64,000 nt of DNA from Streptomyces goshikiensis (GCF_014650555.1 NZ_BMVE01000004.1:248001-312000), one strand, 5' to 3'; counted from the first letter of the stretch, positions 7,981-16,484 are shown. Numbers and translations are program-made. Notes: generated from the letters alone by a model not told the origin.

Positions 7981-8790
7981 GTGAGCGAGCAGCAGACTGA
8001 ACAGACGGTCCCCGGCGAGGAGCGCCCCGAGGCACGCCTGGAGCGGGCCGTACGGGCCGCCGAGCAGGCGCTGATCGAGTTCGAGATCGCGGTGGAGACC
8101 TTCCGGGTGGAGGTCGAGAACTTTTCCCGGCTGCACCACCAGAAGCTCGGGCCGATGTACTCGCGGCTCGACGAACTGGACGCGCTGATCGCGGAGGCGA
8201 AGGCGGCGCGCAGCGGTGATCCGGAGGATCTGCGGCGGGCCCGCGAGGCGCGTTCGCTGGTCATGCCGATGCCGGGGGTGGACGAGCTCTTCCACGACTG
8301 GCTCGACAGCGACGGGATCTCGGACGACGCGGGCGCGATGCTCACCGAGCGGCCGGTGCGGCCGCCGGAGCGGGTGCGGCCGTCGGAGGAGGTGCGCCGG
8401 CTCTACCGCGAGCTGGTGCGCCAGGCGCATCCGGATCTCGCCCAGGACGAGGCCGAGCGGACGCGGCGCGACGAGTTCATCGCGCGGGTCAACGCGGCGT
8501 ACGGGCGGGGCGACGAGCGGTTGCTGCGCGAGCTGGTGCAGGAGTGGGCCGAGGGTCCGGCGCCGGAGGCGGCGGGGCCGAGCGAGAGCGAGGAGCTGTA
8601 CGCGCGGCTGGAGTGGCTCTCGCGGCGCAAGGAGCTGCTGGCGATGGTGGCCAAGGAGCTGGAGGACAGCGCGATCGGGTCGATGCTGCGGATGGCGCCG
8701 GAGGATCCGGACCGGTTGCTGGAGGAGATCGCGGAGCAGTTGCTGGCCACGGTGTCCGAGCGGGAAGCGGAGCTGGCCGGGCTGGCCTAA
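7981..8790 (+). CDS. J-domain-like coiled-coil protein
   Basis: Cytoplasmic, very charged protein of 269 residues. Residues 15-95 are predicted coiled coil (Glu/Leu/Arg heptads). Residues about 135-185 resemble a DnaJ domain: a helix RRLYRELVRQA, the diagnostic HPD tripeptide at 150-152, and a following helix FIARVNAAYGRGDERLLREL. A second coiled coil closes the protein. The HPD motif is what stimulates DnaK ATPase in true J proteins, so a specialised DnaK co-chaperone is plausible. The Gly/Phe and zinc-finger regions of DnaJ are absent. GTG 7981 is leaderless. No obvious operon partner; a repeat-rich gap follows. Confidence 0.75.
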   Translation: MSEQQTEQTVPGEERPEARLERAVRAAEQALIEFEIAVETFRVEVENFSRLHHQKLGPMYSRLDELDALIAEAKAARSGDPEDLRRAREARSLVMPMPGVDELFHDWLDSDGISDDAGAMLTERPVRPPERVRPSEEVRRLYRELVRQAHPDLAQDEAERTRRDEFIARVNAAYGRGDERLLRELVQEWAEGPAPEAAGPSESEELYARLEWLSRRKELLAMVAKELEDSAIGSMLRMAPEDPDRLLEEIAEQLLATVSEREAELAGLA

Positions 8791-8865
8791 GCCGTAGCCC
8801 TGCCGGGCCGGGGGCCGGGCCGTGTGGCGCTGCCCCGTACGCGGCCCGGGCTGCGCCCGGCTTTC

Positions 8866-8970
8866 CGGGGCTCCGCCCCGGACCCCGCGCCTCAAACGCC
8901 GGCGGGGCTGGATTTGCCTCGGGTCCGCGCCTGAAAGGCGGCGGGGCTGGATGTGGCTCGGGTCCGGCCG
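8866..8970. repeat. Streptomyces-type GC-rich intergenic repeat, two imperfect units
   Basis: Downstream of the J-domain gene a GGGGCTCCGCCCC hairpin is followed by CGCGCCTCAAACGCCGGCGG-type sequence. A second imperfect direct copy (CGCGCCTGAAAGGCGGCGG) follows about 40 bases later, and both copies continue into GGGCTGGAT...CTCGGGTC. The same core reappears at about 16545-16585. This kind of extragenic repeat is common between Streptomyces genes; its function is not established. Nothing else is seen in the 249-base gap except the -10 box at 9001. Confidence 0.7.
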
Positions 8971-9000
8971 GAGGTGGGCGATGTGTCGGCGGGGCTCGGA

Positions 9001-9006
9001 TAGGTT
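9001..9006 (+). promoter_or_regulatory. -10 box TAGGTT upstream of the rhodanese gene
   Basis: TAGGTT lies 33 bases before ATG 9040. The expected transcript would have a leader of about 27 bases that includes the ribosome site GAAGGCGA. Confidence 0.45.
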
Positions 9007-9039
9007 GAGGGTCAGATCTGCGATGAGAGAAGGCGACGT

Positions 9040-9384
9040 ATGAACTTCGGACCGCTTCCCTCGGTGGACGCCGCCGCGGTGCCCTCCGAAGGCTTTGTCC
9101 TGGACGTCCGTGAGGACGACGAATGGGCGGCCGGGCACGTGGAGGGTGCGCTGCACATTCCGATGAGCGACTTCGTGGCCCGCTTCGGTGAGCTGACGGA
9201 GGCCGTCGAGGACGGCCGCCGCGTCCATGTGATGTGCCGGGTCGGCGGGCGTTCCGCCCAGGTGACCCAGTACCTGGTGCGCCAGGAGATCGACGCCGTG
9301 AACATCGACGGCGGCATGCAGGCGTGGGAGAGCGCCGGGCGCCCGATGGTGACCGACAGCGGGAACCCGGCCTTCGTGCTCTAG
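9040..9384 (+). CDS. Single-domain rhodanese-like sulfurtransferase
   Basis: Small (114 residue) cytoplasmic rhodanese. The CH2A-like motif LDVREDDEWAAGHVEGALHI is near the N-terminus. The six-residue active-site loop CRVGGRS has the catalytic Cys66 that carries the persulfide, and NIDGGMQAWESAGRP closes the domain. The family moves sulfane sulfur to acceptors such as cyanide or thiols; the physiological acceptor here is unknown. The ATG has GAAGGCGA eight bases upstream. It is a single gene, and the next gene converges on it. Confidence 0.92.
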   Translation: MNFGPLPSVDAAAVPSEGFVLDVREDDEWAAGHVEGALHIPMSDFVARFGELTEAVEDGRRVHVMCRVGGRSAQVTQYLVRQEIDAVNIDGGMQAWESAGRPMVTDSGNPAFVL

Positions 9385-9391
9385 CGGGGCG

Positions 9392-10534
9392 TCACGCGAG
9401 GGGATGGGCGGCCAGCAGGTCGCCCAGGGCCTCCTCGTGTGCCGCGGCCGGGCCGAGCTGGAGCTCCAGCTGTTTGGCCCAGGCGTGGTAGCGGTGCAGC
9501 GGGTAGTCGGTGTCGGCGCCGAAGCCGCCGTGCAGGTGCTGCGCGGTCTGGACGACCCGGCGTACCCCCTCCGAGGCCCAGATCTTGGCGACGGCGACAT
9601 CGCCCGCGCTCGGCAGCGGTCCGCCGGCGCCCCCGGTCGTGGCGTCGAGCCGCCAAGCGGCCTGCCAGAGGGTCACCTCCATGGCGCGCAGGTCGATGTA
9701 GCGGTCGGCCGCCTGGACGGCGACGGCCTGGAAGGTGGCCACCGGAAAGCCGAACTGCTCGCGCTTGCCGGTGTACTGGCTCGTCATGGCGAGCACGCTC
9801 TCGCCGAGTCCCAGTGCCAGGGCGCAGGTTCCGGTGGCGAGGAGCTGGCGGAGCCGGTCCCAGGCGCCGGGGGTGTCGATGAGGTGTGCCTCGGGCACCC
9901 GTACGCCGTCCAGGGTGAGTTCGGCGAGCCGCTCCCCGCTGGTGGAGTACTGGTCGGCGAGCGTGAGCCCCTCGGTGGTGCGCGGGACCAGCGCGAGGAC
10001 GGCCTCTCCTTCGCCGGTGTGGGCGGGGACGGCGATCCAGTCGGCGCTGTGGGCCCAGGGTACGGAGGTCTGCACCCCGTCCAGGGACCACCGGGTGCCT
10101 TCGCGGCGGGCGCTGACGGCGAGTTCGGCGGGGTCGTGGCCGGTGCGGCCGTGGGCGGCGGCGGTGAGGACGAGCTCGCCGCGCCCGGCGCCGGGCAGCA
10201 GGGCGGCGGCCAGTTCGGGGCTGCCGTGGGCCTGGACGGCCATCGCGGTGGCGCAGTGCTCCAGCAGGGGCACCCGGGCCAGTACCCTCGCCGCCTCGCG
10301 CAGCACCAGGCACAGGGCGACGGCGTCGAGGCCGGCCCCGCCGTGCCGCTCGGCGAGGACCAGGCTCAGCAGGTCGGAGGCGGCCAGCTTGGCCCACAGG
10401 GGCCGGTCGAACTCCTCGGCCACGGCCCCCGGGGTGAGCGCCGGGCTGGGCACGCTGTCGGGCGCGACATCCGCGAACACGGCCTTCGCCGCCTCGACGG
10501 CGGCCTGCTGTTCCTCGGTGAAGGTGAAGTCCAC
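9392..10534 (-). CDS. Acyl-CoA dehydrogenase family protein
   Basis: FAD-dependent acyl-CoA alpha,beta-dehydrogenase-like protein of 380 residues. The N-terminal helical domain begins VDFTFTEEQQAAVEAA, and the flavin-contact region of the middle domain is seen around LTAAAHGRTGH and VPWAHSADWIAVP. The C-terminal helical domain has HGGFGADTDYPLHRYHAWAK. It resembles the shorter actinobacterial FadE type that often works as one half of a heteromeric enzyme. The usual catalytic Glu cannot be assigned with confidence. GTG 10534 is used because GGAGGACAGG precedes it. It lies 120 bases downstream of the paa operon on the same strand, and a KstR-like half-palindrome sits upstream (10596-10609). Confidence 0.86.
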   Translation of the reverse strand: MDFTFTEEQQAAVEAAKAVFADVAPDSVPSPALTPGAVAEEFDRPLWAKLAASDLLSLVLAERHGGAGLDAVALCLVLREAARVLARVPLLEHCATAMAVQAHGSPELAAALLPGAGRGELVLTAAAHGRTGHDPAELAVSARREGTRWSLDGVQTSVPWAHSADWIAVPAHTGEGEAVLALVPRTTEGLTLADQYSTSGERLAELTLDGVRVPEAHLIDTPGAWDRLRQLLATGTCALALGLGESVLAMTSQYTGKREQFGFPVATFQAVAVQAADRYIDLRAMEVTLWQAAWRLDATTGGAGGPLPSAGDVAVAKIWASEGVRRVVQTAQHLHGGFGADTDYPLHRYHAWAKQLELQLGPAAAHEEALGDLLAAHPLA

Positions 10535-10595
10535 TGCCTGTCCTCCCGCGTGCACCGGATCCCGGATCCCGTTCGGATCTGACGGAGCGTCAAGA

Positions 10596-10609
10596 TAGAA
10601 CAGGTTCCC
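10596..10609 (-). promoter_or_regulatory. AACnnGTT palindrome upstream of the acyl-CoA dehydrogenase
   Basis: TAGAACAGGTTCCC fits the TnnAACnnGTTnn part of the operator recognised by KstR-type TetR repressors of lipid and steroid catabolism (known motif), differing at the last base. It lies about 60 bases before the GTG. A functional role is inference. Confidence 0.35.
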
Positions 10610-10654
10610 GGAATTGCCCAGTGCGCGGGGCTCGCGGGCGGCGGACGCCGGGCC

Positions 10655-11800
10655 TCAGCGGTCGAAGTCGATCTCCACTTCCTCTGTCACCGGATGCGAC
10701 TGGCAGGCCAGCACGAATCCGGCCTCCGTCTCCTCCGTCTCCAGCGCGAAGTTGCGGTCCATCCGGACCTCGCCGGCGACCACGAACGCCCGGCAGGTGC
10801 CGCACACCCCGCCCTTGCAGGCGTACGGGGCGTCCGCGCGGTTGCGGAGCACCGCGTCCAGCAGGGATTCCCCGTCCCGGACCGGCCAGGTGCCCGAGCG
10901 GCCGTCGAGCCGGGCGGTGACGCGCCCGCGGGCACCGGCGTCCGAGGCGGCGACGGGGGCCGGCGGCGCCGTGTCCTCGACGTGGAAGATTTCCTCATGG
11001 ACCCGGGACCGGGCGACACCGAGCCCGCCCAGGGCCCGCTCCGCGCCCTGCACCAGCCCGTACGGCCCGCACAGGAACCAGCCGGCCACCTCGGAGACCG
11101 GCAGCAGCGCGGGCAGCAGCTCCGCCAGCCGGTCCTCGTCGAGACGCCCGGACGGCAGCCCGGCCTCCTGCTCCTCGCGGGAGAGCACCGTGACGAGCTG
11201 GAAACGGTCCGGGTAGCGGTCCTTGAGGTCGGCGACCTCCTCCAGGAACATCGTCGACGCCGCCGAGCGGTCGCTGCGCACCAGGCAGAACCGGGCCTCG
11301 GGCCGGGCCCGCAGCAAGGTGGCGGCGATGGACAGCACCGGGGTGATCCCGCTGCCGCCGACGATCGCCGCGTAGTGCCCGGTGGCCGGCGCGGCGGCCG
11401 GATCCAGCACGAACCGCCCGGCCGGGACCATCACGTCCAGCGTGTCCCCGGCGGCGATCTCCTTGTGCGCGAACGTGGAGAACTCGCCGCCCTCCACCAG
11501 CCGCACCCCGACCCGCAGCAGGGCGGGGCCCGGGCCGTCCGGCTCGGGGGCGGGAGAGCAGATCGAGTAGGTGCGGCGGACCTGCTCGCCGCCGGGGGCG
11601 GTCCGGCGCAGGGTCAGGTGCTGGCCGGGCGCGTGCCGGTACTCGGCGCGCAGCTCCTCGGGAACGACCAGGGTCAGGGCCACCGAGTCGTCGGTGAGCC
11701 GGTCGACCGCCGCCACGGTGAGCGGGTGGAACGCGCCGTGCCGTGCGGGGCGCGGGTTCACCAGCGCGGCGGACGGCGCGGACGGCGAGGTCGCAGCCAT
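10655..11800 (-). CDS. paaE: Phenylacetyl-CoA epoxidase reductase subunit PaaE (PaaK)
   Basis: Electron-transfer subunit of 381 residues. It passes electrons from NADPH through FAD and a 2Fe-2S cluster to the di-iron PaaA. The FAD-binding barrel has RRTYSICS, the NADPH domain has IVGGSGITPVLSI, and the C-terminal plant-type ferredoxin domain carries the cluster cysteines C328, C333, C336 and C366 (CKGGVCGTC...LACQ). Its ATG immediately follows the paaD stop (TAG then ATG, no gap). It is the last member of the paaABCDE operon, with an acyl-CoA dehydrogenase 120 bases further on. Confidence 0.95.
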   Translation of the reverse strand: MAATSPSAPSAALVNPRPARHGAFHPLTVAAVDRLTDDSVALTLVVPEELRAEYRHAPGQHLTLRRTAPGGEQVRRTYSICSPAPEPDGPGPALLRVGVRLVEGGEFSTFAHKEIAAGDTLDVMVPAGRFVLDPAAAPATGHYAAIVGGSGITPVLSIAATLLRARPEARFCLVRSDRSAASTMFLEEVADLKDRYPDRFQLVTVLSREEQEAGLPSGRLDEDRLAELLPALLPVSEVAGWFLCGPYGLVQGAERALGGLGVARSRVHEEIFHVEDTAPPAPVAASDAGARGRVTARLDGRSGTWPVRDGESLLDAVLRNRADAPYACKGGVCGTCRAFVVAGEVRMDRNFALETEETEAGFVLACQSHPVTEEVEIDFDR

Positions 11801-12307
11801 CTACAGCTCCTTGAAGTGGTCGAACGGTTCGCGGCAGGCGACGCAGCGGCGCAGCGCCTTGCAGGCGGTGGAGGAGAACCGGCTGAGCAGCTCGGTGTCC
11901 GTCGATCCGCAGTGGGGGCACCGGACCGACAGGGTGAGCGAGACCGGCCCGCCCGCCGCGTGCGGGCGCGGCGGGGCGATGCCGAACTCGGCCAGCTTAC
12001 GGCGGCCCTCGGCGCTGATGTCGTCGGTGGACCAGGCGGGCGAGAGCACGGTGGTAACCCGCACCTCGGGGATGCCGTGCTCGATCAGCGCCCGCTCGAT
12101 GTCGGCGGACATGGCCTCGATGGCCGGGCAGCCGGTGTACGTGGGGGTGAGGGTGACCTCGGCGTGCCCGTCGTCATGCATCCGCACCCCGCGCATCACG
12201 CCGAGCTCGGAGAGGGTCAGCACGGGCAGCTCCGGGTCGGGGACGGAGCCGGCGATCTCGGCCAGCTCCGCCTCCAGGCGGGTCATGCCCGCGTCGGCGA
12301 AGGTCAC
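11801..12307 (-). CDS. paaD: PaaD, MIP18-type Fe-S assembly factor for the epoxidase
   Basis: Protein of 168 residues needed for maturation of the PaaABCE complex (family knowledge), probably by delivering metal or Fe-S clusters. The N-terminal MIP18/DUF59 domain has PDPELPVLTLSELGVMRGV and TPTYTGCPA. The C-terminal zinc-ribbon-like tail has CPHCGSTDTE and CKALRRCVACREPF, the four-cysteine module seen in bacterial PaaD. GTG 12307 overlaps the paaC stop as GTGA; GTG 12310 is possible. The gene abuts paaE. Confidence 0.93.
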   Translation of the reverse strand: MTFADAGMTRLEAELAEIAGSVPDPELPVLTLSELGVMRGVRMHDDGHAEVTLTPTYTGCPAIEAMSADIERALIEHGIPEVRVTTVLSPAWSTDDISAEGRRKLAEFGIAPPRPHAAGGPVSLTLSVRCPHCGSTDTELLSRFSSTACKALRRCVACREPFDHFKEL

Positions 12308-13038
12308 CACGACGCCCCCGGGTGGCTGCGGTGCAGGTGCTGCATCTCGGCGAGCATCCGCCCGAACGGCTCGGTGTGCAGGCCCTGGCGGCCGGCGCCC
12401 GCCGCCCAGGCCCCGGTGCGGGGCCCCTCGGGCAGCGCGAGCCCGGCGCGGTCCAGCACACCGGTCAGCGAGGCCAGCCAGCGCTGCTCCAGGGCGGCCC
12501 AGTCCACCTCGACCCCGTCCACGGGCGCGAACATCTCGCCGGTGAACTTCCACAGCGCGTCGAGCGCGGTGCGCATCCGGCGCCGGCTCTCCTCGGTGCC
12601 GTCGCCGAGGCGCAGTGTCCACTGCTCGGCGTGGTCGCGGTGGTACGCGGTCTCCTTGACGGCCTTCGCGGCGAGCGGCCCGAACGGGCCGTCACCGGCG
12701 GCGAGTTCCGCGTAGAGCTCGTGCTGGTAGAAGGAGAAGTACAGCTGTCGCGCGATGGTGTGGGCGAAGTCGCCGTTCGGCTGCTCCACCAGCTGGAGGT
12801 TGCGGAAGGCGCGCTCCTCGCGCAGGAACGCCAGCTCGTCCTCGTCGCCCGCGAGGGAGAGCAGGACGCGGGCCTGGCCGAGCAGGTCGAGCGCGATGTT
12901 GGCGAGCGCGACCTCCTCCTCCAGGACGGGCGCGTGCCCGGCCCACTCGCCGAGGCGGTGGGACAGGATCAGCGCGTCGTCCCCGAGGGCGAGGGCGGCT
13001 GCCGTACGGACGACATCGGTGCCGGAGGTGCTGGTCAC
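12304..13038 (-). CDS. paaC: PaaC, structural subunit of phenylacetyl-CoA epoxidase
   Basis: Ferritin-fold subunit of 244 residues that pairs with PaaA and stabilises the oxygenase core but has no di-iron site of its own (family knowledge). Visible signatures are LGDDALILSHRLGEW, the EEEVALANIALDLLGQAR helix, and KAVKETAYHRDHAEQW. GTG 13038 overlaps the paaB stop by four bases (GTGA), and its own stop overlaps paaD, so the operon is translationally coupled throughout. Confidence 0.95.
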   Translation of the reverse strand: MTSTSGTDVVRTAAALALGDDALILSHRLGEWAGHAPVLEEEVALANIALDLLGQARVLLSLAGDEDELAFLREERAFRNLQLVEQPNGDFAHTIARQLYFSFYQHELYAELAAGDGPFGPLAAKAVKETAYHRDHAEQWTLRLGDGTEESRRRMRTALDALWKFTGEMFAPVDGVEVDWAALEQRWLASLTGVLDRAGLALPEGPRTGAWAAGAGRQGLHTEPFGRMLAEMQHLHRSHPGASW

Positions 13039-13319
13039 AGGTGGCGCACCCCCTCGGGGATCTCGTAGAAGGTGGGGTGCCGGTAGGGCTTGTCGGCGGA
13101 GGCGGCGAAGAACGGGTCCCGCTCGTCCGGGGAGGAGGCGGTGATCTCCGTGGAGGGCACGACCCAGATCGAGATGCCCTCGCCGCGCCGGGTGTACAGG
13201 TCGCGGGCGTTGCGCAGGGCCATCTCCGCGTCCGGGGCGTGCAGGCTTCCCGCATGCGTGTGCGAGAGGCCGCGCCGCGAGCGGACGAACACCTCCCACA
13301 GGGGCCAGTTCTGCGTCAT
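13035..13319 (-). CDS. paaB: PaaB, small subunit of phenylacetyl-CoA epoxidase
   Basis: Protein of 94 residues beginning [20 protein letters not shown], with [20 protein letters not shown] and a GISIWVVPS segment. These are characteristic of PaaB, which bridges two PaaAC heterodimers in the complex. Its ATG overlaps the paaA stop as ATGA (13316-13319), and its own stop overlaps the paaC start. Confidence 0.95.
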   Translation of the reverse strand: MTQNWPLWEVFVRSRRGLSHTHAGSLHAPDAEMALRNARDLYTRRGEGISIWVVPSTEITASSPDERDPFFAASADKPYRHPTFYEIPEGVRHL

Positions 13320-14365
13320 ACCCGTGCCTCGCTTTCCGTACGAACGTGCTTCTCGGCATACGCCGCGGCCGCCTCGCGGACCCAGGCGCCTTCCTCGTGG
13401 GCGGCGCGCCGCTGGTTGATGCGCTGGTCGTTGCACGGGCCGTTGCCCTTGAGCACGTCCCAGAACTCCGCCCAGTCGATCGCGCCGAAGTCGTGCTGCC
13501 CGCGCTCCTCGTTCCACTTCAGGTCCGGGTCGGGCAGGGTCAGCCCCAGCGCCTCGGCCTGCGGGACGGCGATGTCGACGAAGCGCTGGCGCAGCTCGTC
13601 GTTGGAGTGGCGCTTGATCCGCCAGGCCATCGACTGCGCCGAATGCGCCGATTCGTCGTCCGGCGGGCCGAACATCATCAGCGAGGGCCACCACCAGCGG
13701 TCCACCGCGTCCTGCGCCATGGCGTGCTGCGCCTCGGTGCCCTTGGACAGGGCCATGAGGAGCTCGAAGCCCTGGCGCTGGTGGAAGGACTCCTCCTTGC
13801 AGATCCGGACCATGGCGCGCGCGTACGGGCCGTAGGAGCAGCGGCAGATCGGCACCTGGTTGGTGATCGCCGCGCCGTCCACGAGCCAGCCGATCGCGCC
13901 CACGTCGGCCCAGGTCAGGGTGGGGTAGTTGAAGATCGACGAGTACTTCTGCTTGCCGGAGTGGAGCTTGTCGAGGAGCTCGTCGCGGCTGGTGCCGAGG
14001 GTCTCGGCGGCGCTGTACAGGTACAGGCCGTGGCCGGCCTCGTCCTGCACCTTGGCCATCAGGATCGCCTTGCGGCGCAGCGAGGGCGCGCGGGTGATCC
14101 AGTTGGCCTCGGGCTGCATGCCGATGATCTCGGAGTGCGCGTGCTGGGCCATCTGGCGGACCAGCGAGGCCCGGTACGCCTCGGGCATCCAGTCGCGCGG
14201 TTCCACGCGCTCGTCGGCCGCCACGGCCGCGTCGAAGGCCGCGGCGAGCTGTGCGCCGAGGTCCGGCATGCCCAGCTCTTGCACGCCGGAGTCCTGCGCG
14301 CCCGCCTGCCCGGCGTCTGTCCCGGGGGCCGCGTTCGGCCCCGTCTCCGGGGTCACTGCCACCAT
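13316..14365 (-). CDS. paaA: PaaA, catalytic di-iron subunit of phenylacetyl-CoA 1,2-epoxidase
   Basis: Ferritin-fold oxygenase of 349 residues that epoxidises the ring of phenylacetyl-CoA. Di-iron ligand motifs are visible: the DEAGH motif in [21 protein letters not shown] (shown in part) and the EESFH motif in [11 protein letters not shown]. The N-terminal 30 residues are Ala/Gly-rich and unlike the Escherichia enzyme. The start is ATG 14365, five bases after AGGGGG; a GTG at 14368 is also possible. It is the first gene of paaABCDE. A TetR-type operator lies 46 bases upstream (14411-14428). Confidence 0.96.
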   Translation of the reverse strand: MVAVTPETGPNAAPGTDAGQAGAQDSGVQELGMPDLGAQLAAAFDAAVAADERVEPRDWMPEAYRASLVRQMAQHAHSEIIGMQPEANWITRAPSLRRKAILMAKVQDEAGHGLYLYSAAETLGTSRDELLDKLHSGKQKYSSIFNYPTLTWADVGAIGWLVDGAAITNQVPICRCSYGPYARAMVRICKEESFHQRQGFELLMALSKGTEAQHAMAQDAVDRWWWPSLMMFGPPDDESAHSAQSMAWRIKRHSNDELRQRFVDIAVPQAEALGLTLPDPDLKWNEERGQHDFGAIDWAEFWDVLKGNGPCNDQRINQRRAAHEEGAWVREAAAAYAEKHVRTESEARV

Positions 14366-14410
14366 CACGGCCCCCTGTCAGAGTTTGTCGGCCGTCCGTC
14401 GATCCACCCG

Positions 14411-14428
14411 ACCGACCGATCGTTCGGT
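14411..14428. promoter_or_regulatory. Probable PaaR operator in the paaA promoter
   Basis: Near-palindrome ACCGACCGATCGTTCGGT. Its reverse complement differs by only one base from the site at 19311 between paaN and paaH. Position and recurrence suggest a TetR-family operator that controls paaABCDE, with the product of the gene at 20891 as the likely binder. Confidence 0.75.
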
Positions 14429-14512
14429 TCGTCCTCTTCAATGGTGAGACGGCGGCCCGTAGGGTGTCAACCTCTGTGGGCAACCCTGTGGACGCCGGAT
14501 GATCGGGGCGGG

Positions 14513-15196
14513 ATGGATTCGAACGAGCGCGAGCGCGCGGAAGGGGCCCTTCCGGCGGATGTGCCGCCCTCGCCCCGGGCGCCCGGGATCGCCGGTCTGT
14601 CCACGCCGTACCGGGTCGTCACGGCCCTGGCGCTGGGCGCCGTGGCCGTCGCGGCCTGCTGGCACCTGGCCCTGGTGTTCCTGCACGTGGCCCCCTCGAA
14701 CACGCTGAGCAAGCGGCACGCGGGAATGATCGACGGCTGGATCTACCCCGAATTCGAACAGAACTGGAAGCTCTTCGCGCCCAACCCGCTCCAGCAGAAC
14801 ATCGCGGTCGAGGCCCGCGCGCAGGTACGAACGGATGACGACCGGCTGGTCACCGGAGCCTGGCGCGACCTGTCCGCCGAGGACGGCGCGGCGATCCGGC
14901 ACAGCCTGCTGCCGAGCCACACCGAGCAGAACGAGCTCCGGCGGGCCTGGGACTTCTACACCGGCTCCCACGACGAGGACGAGAAGCCGAGCGGTGAGCG
15001 CGGCGCGCTGTCGCAGGAGTACCTGCGGCGGATCGCGGTGGCCCGGCTCGGCGCGGACGGTGGCGCCGGCGCGGACGGCCGTGTCGTACGGATCCAGCTG
15101 CGCTCGGCGACCCGGGCGGTGCCCGCGCCGGCGTGGTCGACGGAGCGGACCGACACGCAGACCTACTACCGGGAGCTGCCGTGGTGGACGGTGTGA
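14513..15196 (+). CDS. DUF5819 family membrane protein
   Basis: Protein of 227 residues with one N-terminal membrane helix (about residues 38-60, ALALGAVAVAACWHLALVFL). The remainder is extracytoplasmic and begins with the family's hallmark PEFEQNWKLFAPNPLQQN. Function is unknown. The next gene (HTTM/carboxylase-like) starts within 15 bases of its stop and the two families are often encoded together, so they probably act as one membrane unit. The start ATG has a weak GGGGCGGG ahead of it. It is divergent from paaA. Confidence 0.85.
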   Translation: MDSNERERAEGALPADVPPSPRAPGIAGLSTPYRVVTALALGAVAVAACWHLALVFLHVAPSNTLSKRHAGMIDGWIYPEFEQNWKLFAPNPLQQNIAVEARAQVRTDDDRLVTGAWRDLSAEDGAAIRHSLLPSHTEQNELRRAWDFYTGSHDEDEKPSGERGALSQEYLRRIAVARLGADGGAGADGRVVRIQLRSATRAVPAPAWSTERTDTQTYYRELPWWTV

Positions 15197-16413
15197 CACG
15201 GCTCCGGGCCGCGGCGGGCCGGGGCCTGGCGAAGGTCACCGGGCAGGCGCTGGGTCCTTACCAGAGCGCGGTGGTCCGGATCGGGTTCTCCGCGACCTGG
15301 CTGTTCTTCCTGCTGCGGGAATTCCCGCACCGGCGGGAGCTGTACGGGCCCGACGGGCCGTGGAGCTGGGACCTGGCGCACCGGCTGACGGACTCGAACG
15401 AGGCGTTCAGCGTCCTGATGTGGTCGGACTCCACGCTGTGGTTCGAGCTCGTGTACGCCGTGTCCGTGCTGGCGAGCGTGCTGCTGATGCTGGGCTGGCG
15501 GACGCGGACCTCGGCCGTGGTGTTCATGGTCGGGGTGCTGTCGCTGCAGAACCGCAGCGTGTTCATGGGGGACGGCGGGGACAACGTCATCCACCTGATG
15601 GCGATCTACCTGGTGCTGACGCGGTGCGGGCGGGTGTGGTCGCTGGACGCGCGGCGCGCGGCGCTGCGCGCGGGCTCGGGGGCGGGGCGGGATGTGGCCG
15701 GGCCCGTGCTGTGGGGCGTGCTGGGCGTGGTCCTCGCGTACGGGGCGGTCAGCGGGCGGTTCACGGCCGGATGGCTGGCCGCCTTCGCGGCGGTGTGGGT
15801 GGTGCTGGGGCTGTGGTGGACGGTCGAACGCCACGAACCGGAGGGTGAGGGGCGGGCGGTCCTCGACGTCCTGGCGAACCTGCTGCACAACGCGGGGATG
15901 CTGGTGATCATGGCGGAGGTCTGCCTGATCTACGCGACGGCGGGCTGGTACAAGATCCAGGGCTCGCGGTGGCAGGACGGGACGGCGCTGTACTACCCGC
16001 TCCGGCTGGACTACTTCACGCCGTGGCCGGCGTTGTCGGGGGTGCTGGCGGGGAGCGGGGTGCTGGTGATGCTGCTGTCCTACGGGACGGTCGCGGTGCA
16101 GGTGGCGTTTCCGTTCACGCTGTTCAACCGGCGGATCAAGAACGTGCTGCTGGCGGCGATGATGCTGGAGCATGCGGGGATCGCGGTGCTGCTGGGGTTG
16201 CCGTTCTTTTCCATGGCGATGATCGCCGCCGATGCGGTGTTCTTGCCCACGGGGTTTTTGGTGTGGCTGGGGGCCGGGGCCTCCGGCCGGGTGGGGCGGG
16301 GGCTTGGCCTCGGCCTTGGCCGGGGCCGGGGCCGCCGAGGTGGGGCGGGGGTGGCGGATGCCGAGGTGGTGCCAGTGGCGGTGCCGGTGCAGGCGGGGCC
16401 CGGCGGGGGCTGA
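15184..16413 (+). CDS. HTTM-domain membrane protein (vitamin K-dependent carboxylase-like)
   Basis: Polytopic membrane protein of about 409 residues with seven or so helices. HTTM-family features are the first helix after LGPYQSAVVRIGFSATWLFF, the loop LQNRSVFMGDGGDNVIHLMA, and AGWYKIQGSRWQDGTALYYP. The HTTM fold is shared with animal gamma-glutamyl carboxylase, but bacterial members mostly have no proven activity. GTG 15184 (or 15181) follows GGGAG and overlaps the DUF5819 stop. The last 50 residues are a Gly/Arg-rich low-complexity tail that may be a recent extension. An oxidative or carboxylating role with DUF5819 is only a guess. Confidence 0.83.
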   Translation: MDGVTRLRAAAGRGLAKVTGQALGPYQSAVVRIGFSATWLFFLLREFPHRRELYGPDGPWSWDLAHRLTDSNEAFSVLMWSDSTLWFELVYAVSVLASVLLMLGWRTRTSAVVFMVGVLSLQNRSVFMGDGGDNVIHLMAIYLVLTRCGRVWSLDARRAALRAGSGAGRDVAGPVLWGVLGVVLAYGAVSGRFTAGWLAAFAAVWVVLGLWWTVERHEPEGEGRAVLDVLANLLHNAGMLVIMAEVCLIYATAGWYKIQGSRWQDGTALYYPLRLDYFTPWPALSGVLAGSGVLVMLLSYGTVAVQVAFPFTLFNRRIKNVLLAAMMLEHAGIAVLLGLPFFSMAMIAADAVFLPTGFLVWLGAGASGRVGRGLGLGLGRGRGRRGGAGVADAEVVPVAVPVQAGPGGG

Positions 16414-16464
16414 CCACCGGTCCGCTGCGCGGGCTTCTCCCCGCCCCGCCCTTTCACCGTTTCT

Positions 16465-16484
16465 CCCCCGGGTCCGTCCGGGGG
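16465..16484 (+). terminator. Possible hairpin terminator after the HTTM gene
   Basis: CCCCCGG and CCGGGGG arms around a six-base loop, about 50 bases after the stop. There is no T-run, so the assignment is weak. Confidence 0.4.

Noticed and set aside
12304..13359. Longer 351-residue version of PaaC
   Set aside because: The extension overlaps paaB entirely; GTG 13038 with a GTGA overlap is the normal start.
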